A stretch of 62,485 nucleotides of DNA from Actinomycetes bacterium (GTDB lineage: Bacteria > Actinomycetota > Actinomycetes > JAHEKZ01), in the NCBI GenBank assembly GCA_027118455.1, contig JAJAYZ010000074.1:1-62485 (forward strand). The letters run 5' to 3'. Within the stretch, counting starts at the first letter, position 1; every line of letters begins with the position of its first letter. The position numbers and the translations under genes are program-made. Shown here one piece after another: positions 16,555-28,759 of the stretch. Under the pieces are notes generated by a model. It saw nothing but the letters and a program-made list of their open reading frames with translations, made no database searches and was not told the origin of the DNA.

Positions 16555-17667
16555 TCAGCCCTTCAAGGCTGTCTGCAGCATGCGGATCTTGCTCTCGACA
16601 TCTTCGTGGTTAAGGTACGCCCCGCACAGTTTCCGGCCGCCCTGGTAGGACGCGCGGCCGTGCATGACCCGCCAGTTGTCGAACAGCATGGCCTCGCCGG
16701 GTTCGAGTTGGTGGCGCCACTGGAGCCGGTGCTCGTTGGAGAGGTTGTCGAACGCGCGGATGGCGTCGTAGAAGGCCACCATCTCCTCTGGCGGCAACAG
16801 AAACGGCGCCCGGTCGGCGTTGTTGAAGGACACCTGCACCAGGTTGCCGTTGTGGTCGTGACGGAGCAGCGGTCGGGCGGCCATCAGGTGTGCGCCGTCG
16901 CCGATGTACTGACCAGGAACCAGCACCGTCGCAAGCGTCTCGTAGTGAACAGGATTCTGCTTCTTCAGTTCAGCGGCGACCCCGAAACTGTCGGCGATTG
17001 TCGACTCACCACCAGTTCCCTCGAAGTAGAGGCAGTGCAGCAGCTGGACCGGCGCATCGTTGGAGTACGTCGCGTCGGTGTGCGACAGCAGCTCGATGTT
17101 GGTGTAGGCGGTGTCTGCCTTGCTCATGTCGGCCTCGAACTCCCAGAAGCCACCGAAGATCGACCGCCTGATGTAGGCAACCCTCTCGAGCAGCTCCTTG
17201 GTGGCCTCACCCGTCGCCGGAACACCCACTGCCAGAGCAAACCCGTACTGAGTGACCTTGCTGAGCCAGTCGAGCAAGCCCTCGTCGGAGTTCATGATGG
17301 CGTCGTAGGAGGTACTCGGAGTGGGCAAGATGGTTGCGGCATCCCACAGGATCGGCTCGAGACCCAAAGACGTGGTCGCGGCATCTGGAGTGCGGAACTC
17401 GGCGAGGAAGCCGACCGGGATCGACGAGCGGTCTCCGTCGCTCCAGTCGATCACCACGTCGCCGTTCGCCAACTCCACTGTTGTGCCGGCGAGGCCGGGG
17501 TCAATCGACGCCGTATGGATGTTCCGTTGCATGGTGACTGGGTGGAAGGTCGCCTCGTCGTGGGCGTGGTCACGGAGCCATATCCACGGATAGGTCGTGG
17601 TTACCCCGTCCTCCCAGGTCACCGTGAGGGCAGCAGGCTCGGACTTGTGGTCAGTGATGGTCGCCAT
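16555..17667 (-). CDS. Gamma-butyrobetaine hydroxylase-like Fe(II)/2-oxoglutarate dioxygenase
   Basis: A 370-residue TauD/TfdA-fold dioxygenase in the gamma-butyrobetaine/trimethyllysine hydroxylase group. The N-terminal DUF971-like domain has PWIWLRDHAHDEATFHP. It lacks the cysteines that bind zinc in animal enzymes. The iron ligands are His196 and Asp198 (LLSHTDATYS) and a distal His in NWRVMHGRASY near 339. An Arg for 2-oxoglutarate follows in that segment. It would hydroxylate gamma-butyrobetaine to carnitine or act on a similar trimethylammonium compound. No other carnitine genes are nearby. It lies downstream of atpC on the same strand with an 88-bp gap. Confidence 0.85.
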   Translation of the reverse strand: MATITDHKSEPAALTVTWEDGVTTTYPWIWLRDHAHDEATFHPVTMQRNIHTASIDPGLAGTTVELANGDVVIDWSDGDRSSIPVGFLAEFRTPDAATTSLGLEPILWDAATILPTPSTSYDAIMNSDEGLLDWLSKVTQYGFALAVGVPATGEATKELLERVAYIRRSIFGGFWEFEADMSKADTAYTNIELLSHTDATYSNDAPVQLLHCLYFEGTGGESTIADSFGVAAELKKQNPVHYETLATVLVPGQYIGDGAHLMAARPLLRHDHNGNLVQVSFNNADRAPFLLPPEEMVAFYDAIRAFDNLSNEHRLQWRHQLEPGEAMLFDNWRVMHGRASYQGGRKLCGAYLNHEDVESKIRMLQTALKG

Positions 17668-17755
17668 GCTCGGATGCTAGTCATCGAGATGCCCGCGCGA
17701 AAGTGGTTCTCGCCTCTTGCGCCAGGACGAAACAGCGTGTTCCGCTCCCGACTTG

Positions 17756-18142
17756 CTAGGGGTGCGCCTCGGTGGCACGTAGCCGGGTCTCAGCCCTCGA
17801 CTGTGCCGCGCTCAGCGACTCGTCGCCCTCACCACCGCTGCTAGCGCGCTCGAGTGCTGCGCGGGCCCGGTCAACGTCGATCTCGTTTGAGAGCTCTGCC
17901 ACCTCAGCCAGAAGCGAGACGGTGTCGTTCTCAACCGAGATGAAACCGCCGTGCACCGCGGCAGATACGACCTCGCCGTCGGTCGTCTTAATCAGTACAA
18001 CCCCGTCGGCAAGCTCACCGAGGACCGGCACGTGGCCGGTGAGAATGCCCAGGTCGCCATCGAGGGTGCGCGCAATGACCATGGTGGCCTCGCCGGACCA
18101 CACCGAACGATCGGCCGCGACCAGCTGTACCTGCAGTGTCAC
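17756..18142 (-). CDS. atpC: ATP synthase F1 subunit epsilon
   Basis: A 128-residue F1 epsilon subunit and last gene of the atp operon. [19 protein letters not shown] at the N-terminus and [16 protein letters not shown] are typical of the beta-sandwich domain that contacts gamma and the c ring. The C-terminal helical part is present ([13 protein letters not shown]) but the end is Gly/Glu/Ser-rich, so the inhibitory helix may be weak. It follows atpD by 36 bp. Confidence 0.95.
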   Translation of the reverse strand: MTLQVQLVAADRSVWSGEATMVIARTLDGDLGILTGHVPVLGELADGVVLIKTTDGEVVSAAVHGGFISVENDTVSLLAEVAELSNEIDVDRARAALERASSGGEGDESLSAAQSRAETRLRATEAHP

Positions 18143-18178
18143 TGCACCGTCTCCTTCACGATCGTCTTGAGTCGCCGA

Positions 18179-20556
<2,378 letters not shown>

Positions 20557-20589
20557 GTCAGATAGCCTCTTCCCCACCCATCAACAAGG

Positions 20590-22224
20590 TCACTTGACCT
20601 TCTTGGTGATCTGGGTCGGGTCGATCTCTTGCTCTTCCAGCGACTCCACAGGAACATCCTTCACGAGCAGTTCCCCAGATCTGGTCGCGAACTGCGACTT
20701 GAAGGCATCGATCGCCTTCTCCAGCTCAGCCACTGTGTCATCGCCCAACACCTTGGTCTCACGGATGACGTCGAAGACTCCTGCGTGTCCGGCGTGGATG
20801 TAGTCGAGGAATTCTGCGTCGAAGCGCTTGATGTCTTCGACCGGAACCTCGTCGAGCTTGCCCGTCGTTCCGCTCCAGATCGAGACGACCTGGCGCTCGA
20901 TCGACTGCGGCTGGTATTGCGGCTGCTTCAGCAGCTCAACGAGGCGCGCACCACGCGCAAGAGAGGCCTTGGAAGCCTTGTCGAGGTCCGAGCCGAATGC
21001 AGCGAACGCCTCGAGCTCACGGAACTGGGCCAAGCTGAGCCGCAAGTTGCCAGCCACCGAACGCATGGCTTTGACCTGAGCTGAGCCGCCGACTCGAGAG
21101 ACCGAGATTCCGACGTTGATCGCGGGGCGGACGCCGGAGTTGAACAAGTCAGTCTCGAGGAAGATCTGGCCGTCGGTGATCGAGATGACGTTGGTCGGGA
21201 TGTAAGCCGAAACGTCGTTGCCCTTGGTCTCGATGATCGGCAGGCCAGTCATCGATCCCGCGCCGAGCTCGTCCGAAAGCTTCGCGCAGCGCTCAAGGAG
21301 CCGCGAGTGCAGGTAGAAGACATCACCGGGGTATGCCTCACGGCCCGGTGGGCGGCGCAGCAGCAAAGACACGGTGCGGTAGGCCTCGGCCTGCTTGGAG
21401 AGGTCGTCGAACACGATCAGGACGTGCTTGCCCTGGTACATCCAGTGTTGGCCGATGGCCGAGCCGGTGTAGGGCGCGATGTACTTGAAGCCGGCCGGGT
21501 CAGAGGCCGGCGCGGCAACGATGGTCGTGTACTCGAGCGCACCGGCTTCTTCGAGGGCGCCACGCACACCGGCGATGGTCGAGCCCTTCTGACCGATAGC
21601 GACGTAGATGCAGCGCACCTGTTGATCGGGATCGCCCGATGCCCAGTTCTCGCGCTGATTGATGATCGTGTCGATCGCGACGGCGGTCTTGCCCGTCTGA
21701 CGGTCACCGATGATGAGCTGGCGCTGGCCGCGGCCAATCGGCGTCATCGCGTCGACGGACTTGAGGCCGGTCTGCAACGGCTCCTTGACCGGTTGGCGCT
21801 GCACAACGGACGGAGCCTGCAGCTCGAGGGTGCGGCGCCCCTCAGCTTCAACGGGGCCTAGCCCATCGATGGGGTTACCCAGCGCGTCAACGACGCGGCC
21901 GAGGAAGGCATCACCAACGGGGGCGGAGAGAATCTCGCCGGTTCGGTGGACGTCCTGGCCCTCGGCGATGTGGCTGAACTCTCCGAGGAGCACGGTGCCG
22001 ATCTCGCGCAGGTCGAGGTTGAGTGCGATCCCACGCAGTCCACCCTCGAACTCAAGAATCTCATTGGTCATGGTCGACGGAAGACCCTCAACGCGCGCGA
22101 TGCCGTCACCACACTCCAGTACCCGACCAACCTCAGTACGAGAGGCAGCCTCCGGGGTGTATGACGAGACGAAACGCGACAACGCGTCCTTGATCTCTTC
22201 GGGCCGGATCGTGAGTTCCGCCAT
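20590..22224 (-). CDS. atpA: ATP synthase F1 subunit alpha
   Basis: A 544-residue non-catalytic nucleotide-binding subunit. The P-loop GDRQTGKT, the KGSTIAGV and [16 protein letters not shown] blocks and the signature [20 protein letters not shown] are present. The ATG at 22224 ([15 protein letters not shown]) follows AAGGAGAT; the longer open frame is not supported. Alpha C-terminus ends KKVK after a charged tail. Operon order alpha-gamma-beta-epsilon is standard. Confidence 0.97.
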   Translation of the reverse strand: MAELTIRPEEIKDALSRFVSSYTPEAASRTEVGRVLECGDGIARVEGLPSTMTNEILEFEGGLRGIALNLDLREIGTVLLGEFSHIAEGQDVHRTGEILSAPVGDAFLGRVVDALGNPIDGLGPVEAEGRRTLELQAPSVVQRQPVKEPLQTGLKSVDAMTPIGRGQRQLIIGDRQTGKTAVAIDTIINQRENWASGDPDQQVRCIYVAIGQKGSTIAGVRGALEEAGALEYTTIVAAPASDPAGFKYIAPYTGSAIGQHWMYQGKHVLIVFDDLSKQAEAYRTVSLLLRRPPGREAYPGDVFYLHSRLLERCAKLSDELGAGSMTGLPIIETKGNDVSAYIPTNVISITDGQIFLETDLFNSGVRPAINVGISVSRVGGSAQVKAMRSVAGNLRLSLAQFRELEAFAAFGSDLDKASKASLARGARLVELLKQPQYQPQSIERQVVSIWSGTTGKLDEVPVEDIKRFDAEFLDYIHAGHAGVFDVIRETKVLGDDTVAELEKAIDAFKSQFATRSGELLVKDVPVESLEEQEIDPTQITKKVK

Positions 22225-22282
22225 GTCCTGATCTCCTTGTTGCTTCTTGGCGCCTGCGCGCCAGTAGGTCGAAAGGTCGTGC

Positions 22283-23191
22283 TCAGCTGGCGATGCGCCG
22301 CTGCGCGTCGCCGATTCGGGATGACAACGTGCCATCGATCAGTTCGCCGCCGAGACTGATCCGCAGCCCGCCGACGACTTCAGGGTCTACCACCACGTTG
22401 ATCTGGACATCGAAACCGAGCTGCGCCGAAAGTGCGTCGGCAAGTCGATCGCTTTGTTGCTCGGTGAGCGCAACGGCCGCAGTGACGGTTGCTACCTGAC
22501 GCTGGCGCCGAGCAGCCGCAGCTTCAGACAGTGAGTCGAGGTTGGCCTCCAGCGATCGACCTCGCGGCTCGGTGACCGCATGAACAATAAGCCGTGCCGA
22601 CTCCACCGTTGTCTTCTCCTTGAGAAGTTCAGTCAGCAGGTCGGACTTGCGCTGGGCCGGGAGTGCTCGGTCGGTCAGGGCCAGCCTCAGGTCCGGCTGG
22701 GCCACGACGATGCGCGCGAAGCGGAAGAGCTCGTCCTGCACCTCCGCGAGCCGGTCATGCCGCTGCGCCGAGACCAGAACTGCCTCGACCCCAAGTCGAG
22801 TGGCAACCTCAGCGAGGTCGCGTGGCTTGGACCAGCGCGACCGAGCCATTCCAGAGACAAGATCAACGACTTGGTCGGGCACCTTCCCACCGAACAGCGA
22901 GTGGACCAATGTGGCTTTGTCGTCACCGCTGCGGGCCGGGTCGGTCAAGGCTCCCCTCAGCGACGGCTGGGCGTCCAGCAGTGCGGCAACCGCGAACAGA
23001 GCGTCTCCGATGCCGAGCGGGCCGGCTACTGGCAGCACCGTCTCGACCCGCTGGGCGACCGACGGCATGAACCGCCCGACCCAGTGCCTTGCTCGCTCAG
23101 CCACATCTCCGGCTTCGGTGATAGGGGACGCAAGAAAAATGTCCAACCGCCCAGTGGCGGCAGACAGCGACTCGCGGCTCGCTCCTTGCAT
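22283..23191 (-). CDS. atpH: ATP synthase F1 subunit delta (extended)
   Basis: A 302-residue delta/OSCP subunit that links F1 to the peripheral stalk. The N-terminus [17 protein letters not shown] and the C-terminal block [29 protein letters not shown] sequence are typical. It is about 30 residues longer than I would expect for an actinomycete delta, because of a stretch near residues 20-60 ([18 protein letters not shown]...). It is not fused to subunit b as in mycobacteria. Its ATG overlaps the atpF stop by one base (TGATG). Confidence 0.93.
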   Translation of the reverse strand: MQGASRESLSAATGRLDIFLASPITEAGDVAERARHWVGRFMPSVAQRVETVLPVAGPLGIGDALFAVAALLDAQPSLRGALTDPARSGDDKATLVHSLFGGKVPDQVVDLVSGMARSRWSKPRDLAEVATRLGVEAVLVSAQRHDRLAEVQDELFRFARIVVAQPDLRLALTDRALPAQRKSDLLTELLKEKTTVESARLIVHAVTEPRGRSLEANLDSLSEAAAARRQRQVATVTAAVALTEQQSDRLADALSAQLGFDVQINVVVDPEVVGGLRISLGGELIDGTLSSRIGDAQRRIAS

Positions 23192-23724
23192 CAGTTGGCC
23201 CGCCCCGATGGCTGGCTCTCGAGGTCGGCCAGGAACCGGTCGATCACGCGCTGCTGGATCTCGTCGTTGGCGAGGGACTCACCGACGATCTTCGCTGCCA
23301 ACTGGCTGGCCAGAGTGCCCACCTCTGCGTGCAGCGAGGCGACCGCCGATGAGCGCTCCGCCTCGATCTGCGCCTGAGCATTGGTGACCAGACGGTCGGC
23401 CTCGGCCTGCGCCTGCTGACGCATCTCCACCAGGATCGCTGCGCCCTGGGTGCGGGCCTCCTCGCGGATCTGACCTGCCTCACCGCGAGCATCTGCCAAC
23501 TGTGCTTGGTACTGCTCGAGTGCTGCAGCCGCACTCGCCTGCGCCTCTTCAGCCTTGGCAAGCCCACCCTCGATGGCCTCGGTACGCTCCGCATACGTCT
23601 TCTCAAAACGCGGCACGACAATCTTGGCCACGAACCAATAGAGGATGCCGAACGTGATCAGCGCGACCACGATCTCCGCGGTCTTCGGCACGAGAGGGTT
23701 GATCTCTGCAACCAGCACGGTCAT
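23191..23724 (-). CDS. atpF: ATP synthase F0 subunit b
   Basis: A 177-residue peripheral-stalk subunit. One N-terminal membrane helix (TAEIVVALITFGILYWFVAK, about residues 15-34) is followed by a long charged coiled coil rich in Ala, Glu and Arg. The C-terminal IVGESLANDEIQQRVIDRFLADL region contacts delta. It lies 40 bp after atpE and overlaps atpH by one base. Confidence 0.95.
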   Translation of the reverse strand: MTVLVAEINPLVPKTAEIVVALITFGILYWFVAKIVVPRFEKTYAERTEAIEGGLAKAEEAQASAAAALEQYQAQLADARGEAGQIREEARTQGAAILVEMRQQAQAEADRLVTNAQAQIEAERSSAVASLHAEVGTLASQLAAKIVGESLANDEIQQRVIDRFLADLESQPSGRAN

Positions 23725-23764
23725 CAGCTTGTCCCCAGGTAGTTTCGGTCGTGAGCCAGACGGG

Positions 23765-23998
23765 TTACTTCAAGAAGAACGGAGCAACCAGACCAATCAG
23801 GGCCAGCGCCTCGATCAGCGCGAATGCGGTGAACGCCCAGGTACGCAAGATGTTCAGCGCCTCCGGTTGGCGAGCAATGCCACTGATGAAGGCGGCGAAG
23901 ACCAGTCCAGCACCGATACCGGAACCGATGGCGGCGAGGCCGAAGGTGACCGGAGTCAGGTTGCCTGACAGTTCCAGCACGTTGGATGAAAGATCCAT
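23765..23998 (-). CDS. atpE: ATP synthase F0 subunit c
   Basis: A 77-residue proteolipid with two membrane helices forming the rotor ring. The Gly-rich first helix is IGSGIGAGLVFAAF, the polar loop is ARQPE, and the ion-binding carboxylate is Glu63 in FALIEALALIG. The flanking residues lack the Na+-binding signature, so H+ is the likely coupling ion. Start ATG at 23998. Confidence 0.97.
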   Translation of the reverse strand: MDLSSNVLELSGNLTPVTFGLAAIGSGIGAGLVFAAFISGIARQPEALNILRTWAFTAFALIEALALIGLVAPFFLK

Positions 23999-24043
23999 TG
24001 GGTGTTCCCTTTCGGTTCGTGACGCGCCAGTTGCGTCATCGGT

Positions 24044-24829
24044 CTAGTGACCTTCGTTGACGGCGCCGCTGATGTACAGCGCCGTCAGGAGGGCGAAAAT
24101 GTAAGCCTGGAAGAGCTCGACGAAGAGCTCGAAGAGACTCATGACTATGGCCAACACGCCGGTGAGCAGCCCGGCAGCCTTCAGCGCCGGATTGCTCACC
24201 TCAAAAATCATGTACTCGGCACCGGTGACGAACACCAGAAGCAGCATGTGCCCGGCGAACATGTTGGCGAAGAGTCGCAGGGTGAGAGTGAACGGCCGAA
24301 TGAACAGGATGGTCAGCAGCTCGATCGGCGCGAGGATCGGGTAGACGAACGCAGGGACACCTGGGATGAACATGACGTCCTTGAAGTACCGGCCCAAGCC
24401 CTGTCGACGGATTCCAGCGACGTTGTAGACCACGAGCACGATCAGGGCCAGGACCATCGGGAAGGCGATGTGCGCCATCGGTGGGAAGGAAACGAACGGC
24501 GTTACACCCCACAGGTTATTGACCATGATGTAGGTGAACAACGTGAACAGCAGTGGCACGAAGGTCATGTAGTCCTTCGACCCGATGATGTCGCGGCCGA
24601 TCCCATTGCGCACGAAGTTGTAAAGCAGCTCACCGGTGAACTGCATGCGCCCCGGCACCAGGGCAGGACGGCGGACCGCGGCCCAGAGGAACACGCTTAT
24701 GACGAAGACGCTGATGATCACCAACAGGATGGCTTTGTCGAACCACGGCACCTGACCGAAGATTTCTGGCGGGAAGACCTCTTCGGCACCAGGAGGGATA
24801 TAGCCGTCGGCGAGGAACGAACCGATCAC
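24044..24829 (-). CDS. atpB: ATP synthase F0 subunit a
   Basis: A 261-residue, multi-helix proton-channel subunit. PIELLTILFIRPFTLTLRLFANMFAGHMLL carries the essential Arg of helix 4 (in LTLRLFANM). The C-terminus has FELFVELFQAYIFALLTALYI. Its ATG overlaps the stop of the AtpZ-like gene by 4 bp. The N-terminus (VFPPEIFGQVPWFDKAIL) is like other actinobacterial a subunits. Confidence 0.96.
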   Translation of the reverse strand: MIGSFLADGYIPPGAEEVFPPEIFGQVPWFDKAILLVIISVFVISVFLWAAVRRPALVPGRMQFTGELLYNFVRNGIGRDIIGSKDYMTFVPLLFTLFTYIMVNNLWGVTPFVSFPPMAHIAFPMVLALIVLVVYNVAGIRRQGLGRYFKDVMFIPGVPAFVYPILAPIELLTILFIRPFTLTLRLFANMFAGHMLLLVFVTGAEYMIFEVSNPALKAAGLLTGVLAIVMSLFELFVELFQAYIFALLTALYISGAVNEGH

Positions 24830-25134
24830 CGACTATCTCCTTCAGCCATGGGGGGACTGCTCCCGTTCTGCTCTTCGATCAACGCGTCAGGTGAGGCACG
24901 CACGACTCTGAGATACACCAGGTATCCACCCGCCAGGCACCCCACGACGATGCCGAGTGGTGTCAGTACGCCCGTATGAAGCGTGCGGTCCAGCCAAACC
25001 CCAACCCCGCCAAAGATGAGAAGTCCGGCGAGGATGTAGCCGCCGGCCGCCTCCGCGCTAGCTGAGGTTGACCCTGATCTCATATCCCCTGATGTACTGC
25101 GAGGCGTACGTCCAGGAAGGTCTGCCTGATCCAT
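24826..25134 (-). CDS. AtpZ/AtpI family small membrane protein
   Basis: A 102-residue protein with two membrane helices (about AAGGYILAGLLIFGGVGVWL and LGIVVGCLAGGYLVYLRVV), typical of the AtpZ-like proteins that precede atpB in actinomycetes. These assist ATP-synthase assembly or Mg2+/Ca2+ handling in characterised relatives. The start is uncertain: ATG 25134 is used, and ATG 25083 (MRSGSTSASAEAA) after CAGGGGAT is a good alternative. It is coupled to atpB by a 4-bp overlap. Confidence 0.8.
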   Translation of the reverse strand: MDQADLPGRTPRSTSGDMRSGSTSASAEAAGGYILAGLLIFGGVGVWLDRTLHTGVLTPLGIVVGCLAGGYLVYLRVVRASPDALIEEQNGSSPPMAEGDSR

Positions 25135-25204
25135 GGTGTGAGGAATGTAGCAGCCAGGCCATGAGAGCCACAAAGTGAGTCCGGGCCTAGCACTGTGAGA
25201 CCTA

Positions 25205-25681
25205 TCACTTAGCCGGACGGTCGTCATCACTGGCAGATTCGGGGGCATCATCTGCCGGCCCGTCGAAGTAGAACGATCGCGTGCGAATGGAGGCCACCGT
25301 CAGTGCGGCCACCCAGGTGACCGTGGTGACGACCACAGTCACCGCAGAGGCATGCAGGTCGAGTGTGGTCCAGTGGGAAAGGCCCCACAGCAAGGCCGCG
25401 ATGAAAAGCACCTTGAATACATACTCGGTCAGCAGGGCCAAGGCCGTAAAGGCCGGAGGCATCTTGGCAGAAGCCCTCAGCACCAGGACATCGACACCGA
25501 AGAAGAAGACTACGAGTCCGAGCCCGGCCACTGCAGCAGCTGCAGCCTCGATGCCATCGATCAGGAGAAAGGCAAGGATCGTCGAGGCCCCGGCACCCGC
25601 AGCCCAGGGAGCCGACCGAAGCAGCAGAGCACGCAGTAAATCCTCCGACCTCAGCCCGCTGGGCGATGCGTTCGACCTCAT
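25205..25681 (-). CDS. ATP synthase I-like (AtpI) membrane protein
   Basis: A 158-residue protein with four hydrophobic segments in two pairs. They are about residues 25-45, 50-70 (GLGLVVFFFGVDVLVLRA), 80-103 (LTEYVFKVLFIAALLWGL) and 112-132 (AVTVVVTTVTWVAALTVAS). The C-tail is acidic. Position just upstream of atpB and topology match the AtpI proteins of actinomycete atp operons, although sequence motifs are weak. Its ATG overlaps the wecA-like stop by 4 bp. Confidence 0.75.
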   Translation of the reverse strand: MRSNASPSGLRSEDLLRALLLRSAPWAAGAGASTILAFLLIDGIEAAAAAVAGLGLVVFFFGVDVLVLRASAKMPPAFTALALLTEYVFKVLFIAALLWGLSHWTTLDLHASAVTVVVTTVTWVAALTVASIRTRSFYFDGPADDAPESASDDDRPAK

Positions 25682-26763
25682 CGGTCACTCCTGACCGGAC
25701 GCCTGGTCAAGACGATGGCGAACAGCAGGATGCCCAGGCCAACGAGGACACCGACTTTGACGCCTTCAAATGCTGCGATGGCAGCCCCCACTGCCAGTGC
25801 GCTGGCCCAGAGGTACATCACCAGGACCGCCTGCCGCTGGCTATGGCCGATCTCAAGCAAGCGGTGATGCAGGTGCTCCTTGTCTGGTGCGAACGGCGAC
25901 CGTCTCGCCCTGGTTCGGCGTACAACCGCGAGAAGCAGATCTATCAGAGGAACCGCCAGCACGGCGAACGGCAGGAGCAGCGGCATCAGCGCCGGAAGGA
26001 GTGTGGCGTCGCCAACAGAGTAGGGGTCGATCTTGCCGGTCAAGGTGATCACCGACGCCGACAGGAGCAGACCAGCCAGCATCGAGCCTGAGTCGCCCAT
26101 AAAGATCCGGGCTGGGTTGAAGTTGTGCGGCAGGAACCCGGCGCAGATCCCGGCCAGCACGCTGGAGAGCAGGGCGGCAGTCGTCGCCCTGTCGATGCCT
26201 CGATCCACCGAAAGCAAGTAAGCGAAGGCGAAGAAGGCCAGCGAGCCGATGCCGATGATGCCGGCCGCGAGGCCATCGAGGCCGTCGACGAAGTTGATCG
26301 CGTTCACCGTGACGACAATGAGCAGCACCGTCAGAATAACACTGGCGTTGTAGGGCAGAACGGTGACGCCGTTGAACGGCAACCAGAGAAGCTGAACGCC
26401 CTGCAGGACCATCACCCCAGCCGCGATGATCTGTCCGGCGGCCTTGGTGAGCGCATCCAAGCCCCAGATGTCGTCAACGACGCCGACCAGGAAGATCAAT
26501 GTCCCCCCGGTGATCACCGCCCACGCGTCGCGCGAGTCGGTGAAGACTGTTGAGACGAACCCGAGTTGGCTAGCGACGAGCATCCCGGCCAGAAAGCCGA
26601 GGTACATCGCCACACCCCCCAGGCGGGGGATGGGGATGTCGTGCACGTCACGGTCGCGGATCTCGGCCATGACGTGCCACCTGACCGCATACCAGCGGAC
26701 CACCGGCACTGTGACGTAGGTGATCGCAGCCGATGCGAGCAGAACCAGGAGGTACTCGCGCAC
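25678..26763 (-). CDS. Undecaprenyl/decaprenyl-phosphate GlcNAc-1-phosphate transferase-like (MraY/WecA family)
   Basis: A 361-residue polytopic membrane enzyme of the PNPT family that moves a sugar phosphate from a UDP-sugar onto a polyprenyl phosphate. Seen motifs are DIPIPRLGGVAMYLGF, VDDIWGLDALTKAAGQ with the paired Asp, VNAINFVDGLDGLAAGI with NxxNxxDGxDGLA, and GDSGSMLAG. The C-terminal HLHHRLLEIGHSQRQAVL is the cytosolic His-rich loop. In actinomycetes this gene near atpB is WecA-like and starts arabinogalactan or wall-polymer linkage units. GTG start after AAGGA. It is coupled to the AtpI-like gene. Confidence 0.9.
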   Translation of the reverse strand: MREYLLVLLASAAITYVTVPVVRWYAVRWHVMAEIRDRDVHDIPIPRLGGVAMYLGFLAGMLVASQLGFVSTVFTDSRDAWAVITGGTLIFLVGVVDDIWGLDALTKAAGQIIAAGVMVLQGVQLLWLPFNGVTVLPYNASVILTVLLIVVTVNAINFVDGLDGLAAGIIGIGSLAFFAFAYLLSVDRGIDRATTAALLSSVLAGICAGFLPHNFNPARIFMGDSGSMLAGLLLSASVITLTGKIDPYSVGDATLLPALMPLLLPFAVLAVPLIDLLLAVVRRTRARRSPFAPDKEHLHHRLLEIGHSQRQAVLVMYLWASALAVGAAIAAFEGVKVGVLVGLGILLFAIVLTRRPVRSDR

Positions 26764-26815
26764 GCTGCGTCCTTAGCTTTCTGGTGAGCCCGGGACAGTC
26801 CCGATGTTCGGCAGG

Positions 26816-28105
26816 TTACGCCGAAGGCGCTGGGTACGCCGGGAACTTCGCGACGAGCGTTGAGACCTCCTCGGCCACAGCTGCTGCCTCGGCTCGTCCT
26901 GGGTCGGTCTCGATGTCGGCCTTGATCGCGCGGCCGATGAGCGAGGCGACCTCCTTCATCTCCGACGTCCCCATGCCCTGGGTGGTCACCGACGGCGTTC
27001 CCACCCGGACCCCCGACGCAATCATCGGCTTGGCCGGGTCGAAAGGGATCGAGTTCTTGTTCAAGGTGATCCGTGCCGAATCGCAGCGCGCCTCGGCATC
27101 GCGTCCGGTGACGTCAACACCGCGAAGGTCGATGAGCGCCAGGTGGGTGTCGGTTCCCCCGGACACCGGCCGCATGCCCTCGTCCTCCAGCCCGCCGACC
27201 AGCGACTGGGCATTGGCGATCACCTGCTTGGCGTACTGCTGGTAGGCCGGCGACGCGGCCTCCTTCAGCGCAACAGCCTTGGCCGCCACCACGTGCATCA
27301 GCGGACCCCCCTGCAGGAACGGGAAGACAGCCTTGTCGATCTTGGTAGCGAGCTCTTCGCGGCACAAGATCATTCCACCACGCGGGCCCCGCAGCACCTT
27401 GTGCGTCGTGAAGGAGACAACATCTGCGTACGGAACCGGCGAGGGGATTGCCTTGCCTGCTACCAGCCCGATGAAGTGCGCTGCGTCCACCATGAGGGAG
27501 GCACCGACCTCGTCGGCGATCTCCCGGAAGGCTGCGAAGTCGATCAGCCGAGGGTAGGCCGTGGCACCCGCGATGATCATTTTGGGGCGGTGCTCGCGCG
27601 CCTGAGCGCGTACGTGGTCGTAGTCGATCGTCTCGCTGCCCTCAAGAACGCCGTACGAGACGTTGTTGAACCACTGGCCTGAGAAGTTGACCGGTGATCC
27701 GTGCGTTAGATGCCCACCGTGCTTGAGGTCCATCGCAAGAACGGTGTCGCCCGGCTTGAGCAGTGCAGCGTAGACAGCGAGGTTGGCCGAAGCGCCTGAG
27801 TGCGGCTGCAGGTTGGCGTGGTCGGCCCCGAAGAGCTCTTTGGCCCTCGCAATCCCGATCTCCTCGGCAACGTCGACATCCGCGCAGCCGCCGTAGTAGC
27901 GACGACCTGGGTAGCCCTCGGCGTACTTGTTGGACAGCGTCGAACCGGTTGCAGCCAAAACCGCCGGAGAGGTGAAGTTCTCGCTGGCGATCAGCTGAAG
28001 CCCGGTGCGGAGGCGATCGAGCTCATCGAGAACAACTCCAGCGATCTCCGGGTCGGACTGCTGCAGGGCGGCGAAGTCTGGACCCCAGTACGGCGTGTTA
28101 CTCAT
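26816..28105 (-). CDS. glyA: Serine hydroxymethyltransferase
   Basis: A 429-residue PLP enzyme that interconverts serine and glycine with tetrahydrofolate. [41 protein letters not shown] and the PLP-lysine motif [16 protein letters not shown] (Lys236) are present. The ATG at 28105 follows AGGAGA; a longer open frame starts at 28135. It lies 48 bp after the phosphatase stop, on the same strand. A small perfect inverted repeat, CGGGAC-A-GTCCCG, follows it at 26791-26803. Confidence 0.97.
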   Translation of the reverse strand: MSNTPYWGPDFAALQQSDPEIAGVVLDELDRLRTGLQLIASENFTSPAVLAATGSTLSNKYAEGYPGRRYYGGCADVDVAEEIGIARAKELFGADHANLQPHSGASANLAVYAALLKPGDTVLAMDLKHGGHLTHGSPVNFSGQWFNNVSYGVLEGSETIDYDHVRAQAREHRPKMIIAGATAYPRLIDFAAFREIADEVGASLMVDAAHFIGLVAGKAIPSPVPYADVVSFTTHKVLRGPRGGMILCREELATKIDKAVFPFLQGGPLMHVVAAKAVALKEAASPAYQQYAKQVIANAQSLVGGLEDEGMRPVSGGTDTHLALIDLRGVDVTGRDAEARCDSARITLNKNSIPFDPAKPMIASGVRVGTPSVTTQGMGTSEMKEVASLIGRAIKADIETDPGRAEAAAVAEEVSTLVAKFPAYPAPSA

Positions 28106-28153
28106 GCTGATCTCCTGCGGACGGCCGGTGTGCAAACGACGACGCCAATCACT

Positions 28154-28759
28154 CTAGCCAGGCGGGGTAGCGCCCTGCCTCCCGATCAGGAAGGGAACAA
28201 TCTGCTCCACCGCTTCGGTGATCGCATCTGCGCGTGCGCGATATACCTCCGTGGGGGCTCCCAGGGGGTCGGCCAGGTCGTCGGTGCTCCCGTGCTGACG
28301 CGCCATGCTGCCTCTCATCTGCGCGGCCCACGCCACCGCCTGGCGTGCCCGCTCGGTCGGATCGGCGGAAGCAGGATGGGGCGATACTGGAGCGTCGCCA
28401 GCTATGCGGGCGAGCTCGAGCAGCGCGAACGTTCGGCGCACTGCCCCTGGCACCAGGCCGACGACTTGCGACCTGTGCTCACGGGTGGCGGTCACTATGA
28501 GGTCGGCCGATCTCACCAGCTCTTCGGTCAGCGGAGTCGCGGTGAACCCAGCAGCGTCAACCCCACGCTCGGTCAACACCGCGGTGGCGAAGGGCTGCAT
28601 GAGCTCTCCGGCTTGTGCCCAGGTACCCGCGCTGGCGACCGCCGCCGCATCGCCAGCGCCGCGTTGGTCCAAGGCGGCGCGCAGCATCCGCTCCATCATC
28701 GGCGACCGGCAGATGTTGCCGGTGCACACCATCAGTACCTGGAGAGGCAGATCGCTCAC
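28154..28759 (-). CDS. Low-molecular-weight protein tyrosine phosphatase-like
   Basis: A 201-residue LMW-PTP/arsenate-reductase-fold enzyme. The phosphate loop CTGNICRS occupies residues 12-19 with Cys12 and Arg18. The general-acid DP pair is in DDLADPLG. It is longer than the roughly 160 residues usual for the family. In actinomycetes this gene sits between tsaC and glyA or near wall-polymer genes. Its ATG overlaps the Sua5-family stop by 4 bp. Confidence 0.9.
   Translation of the reverse strand: MSDLPLQVLMVCTGNICRSPMMERMLRAALDQRGAGDAAAVASAGTWAQAGELMQPFATAVLTERGVDAAGFTATPLTEELVRSADLIVTATREHRSQVVGLVPGAVRRTFALLELARIAGDAPVSPHPASADPTERARQAVAWAAQMRGSMARQHGSTDDLADPLGAPTEVYRARADAITEAVEQIVPFLIGRQGATPPG

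Noticed and set aside
16606..17844. 412-residue plus-strand open frame
   Set aside because: It is the shadow of the dioxygenase gene; no family similarity and no ribosome-binding site.
28106..28153. Riboswitch before glyA
   Set aside because: Only 48 bp separate the neighbouring genes and no folded aptamer pattern is visible.
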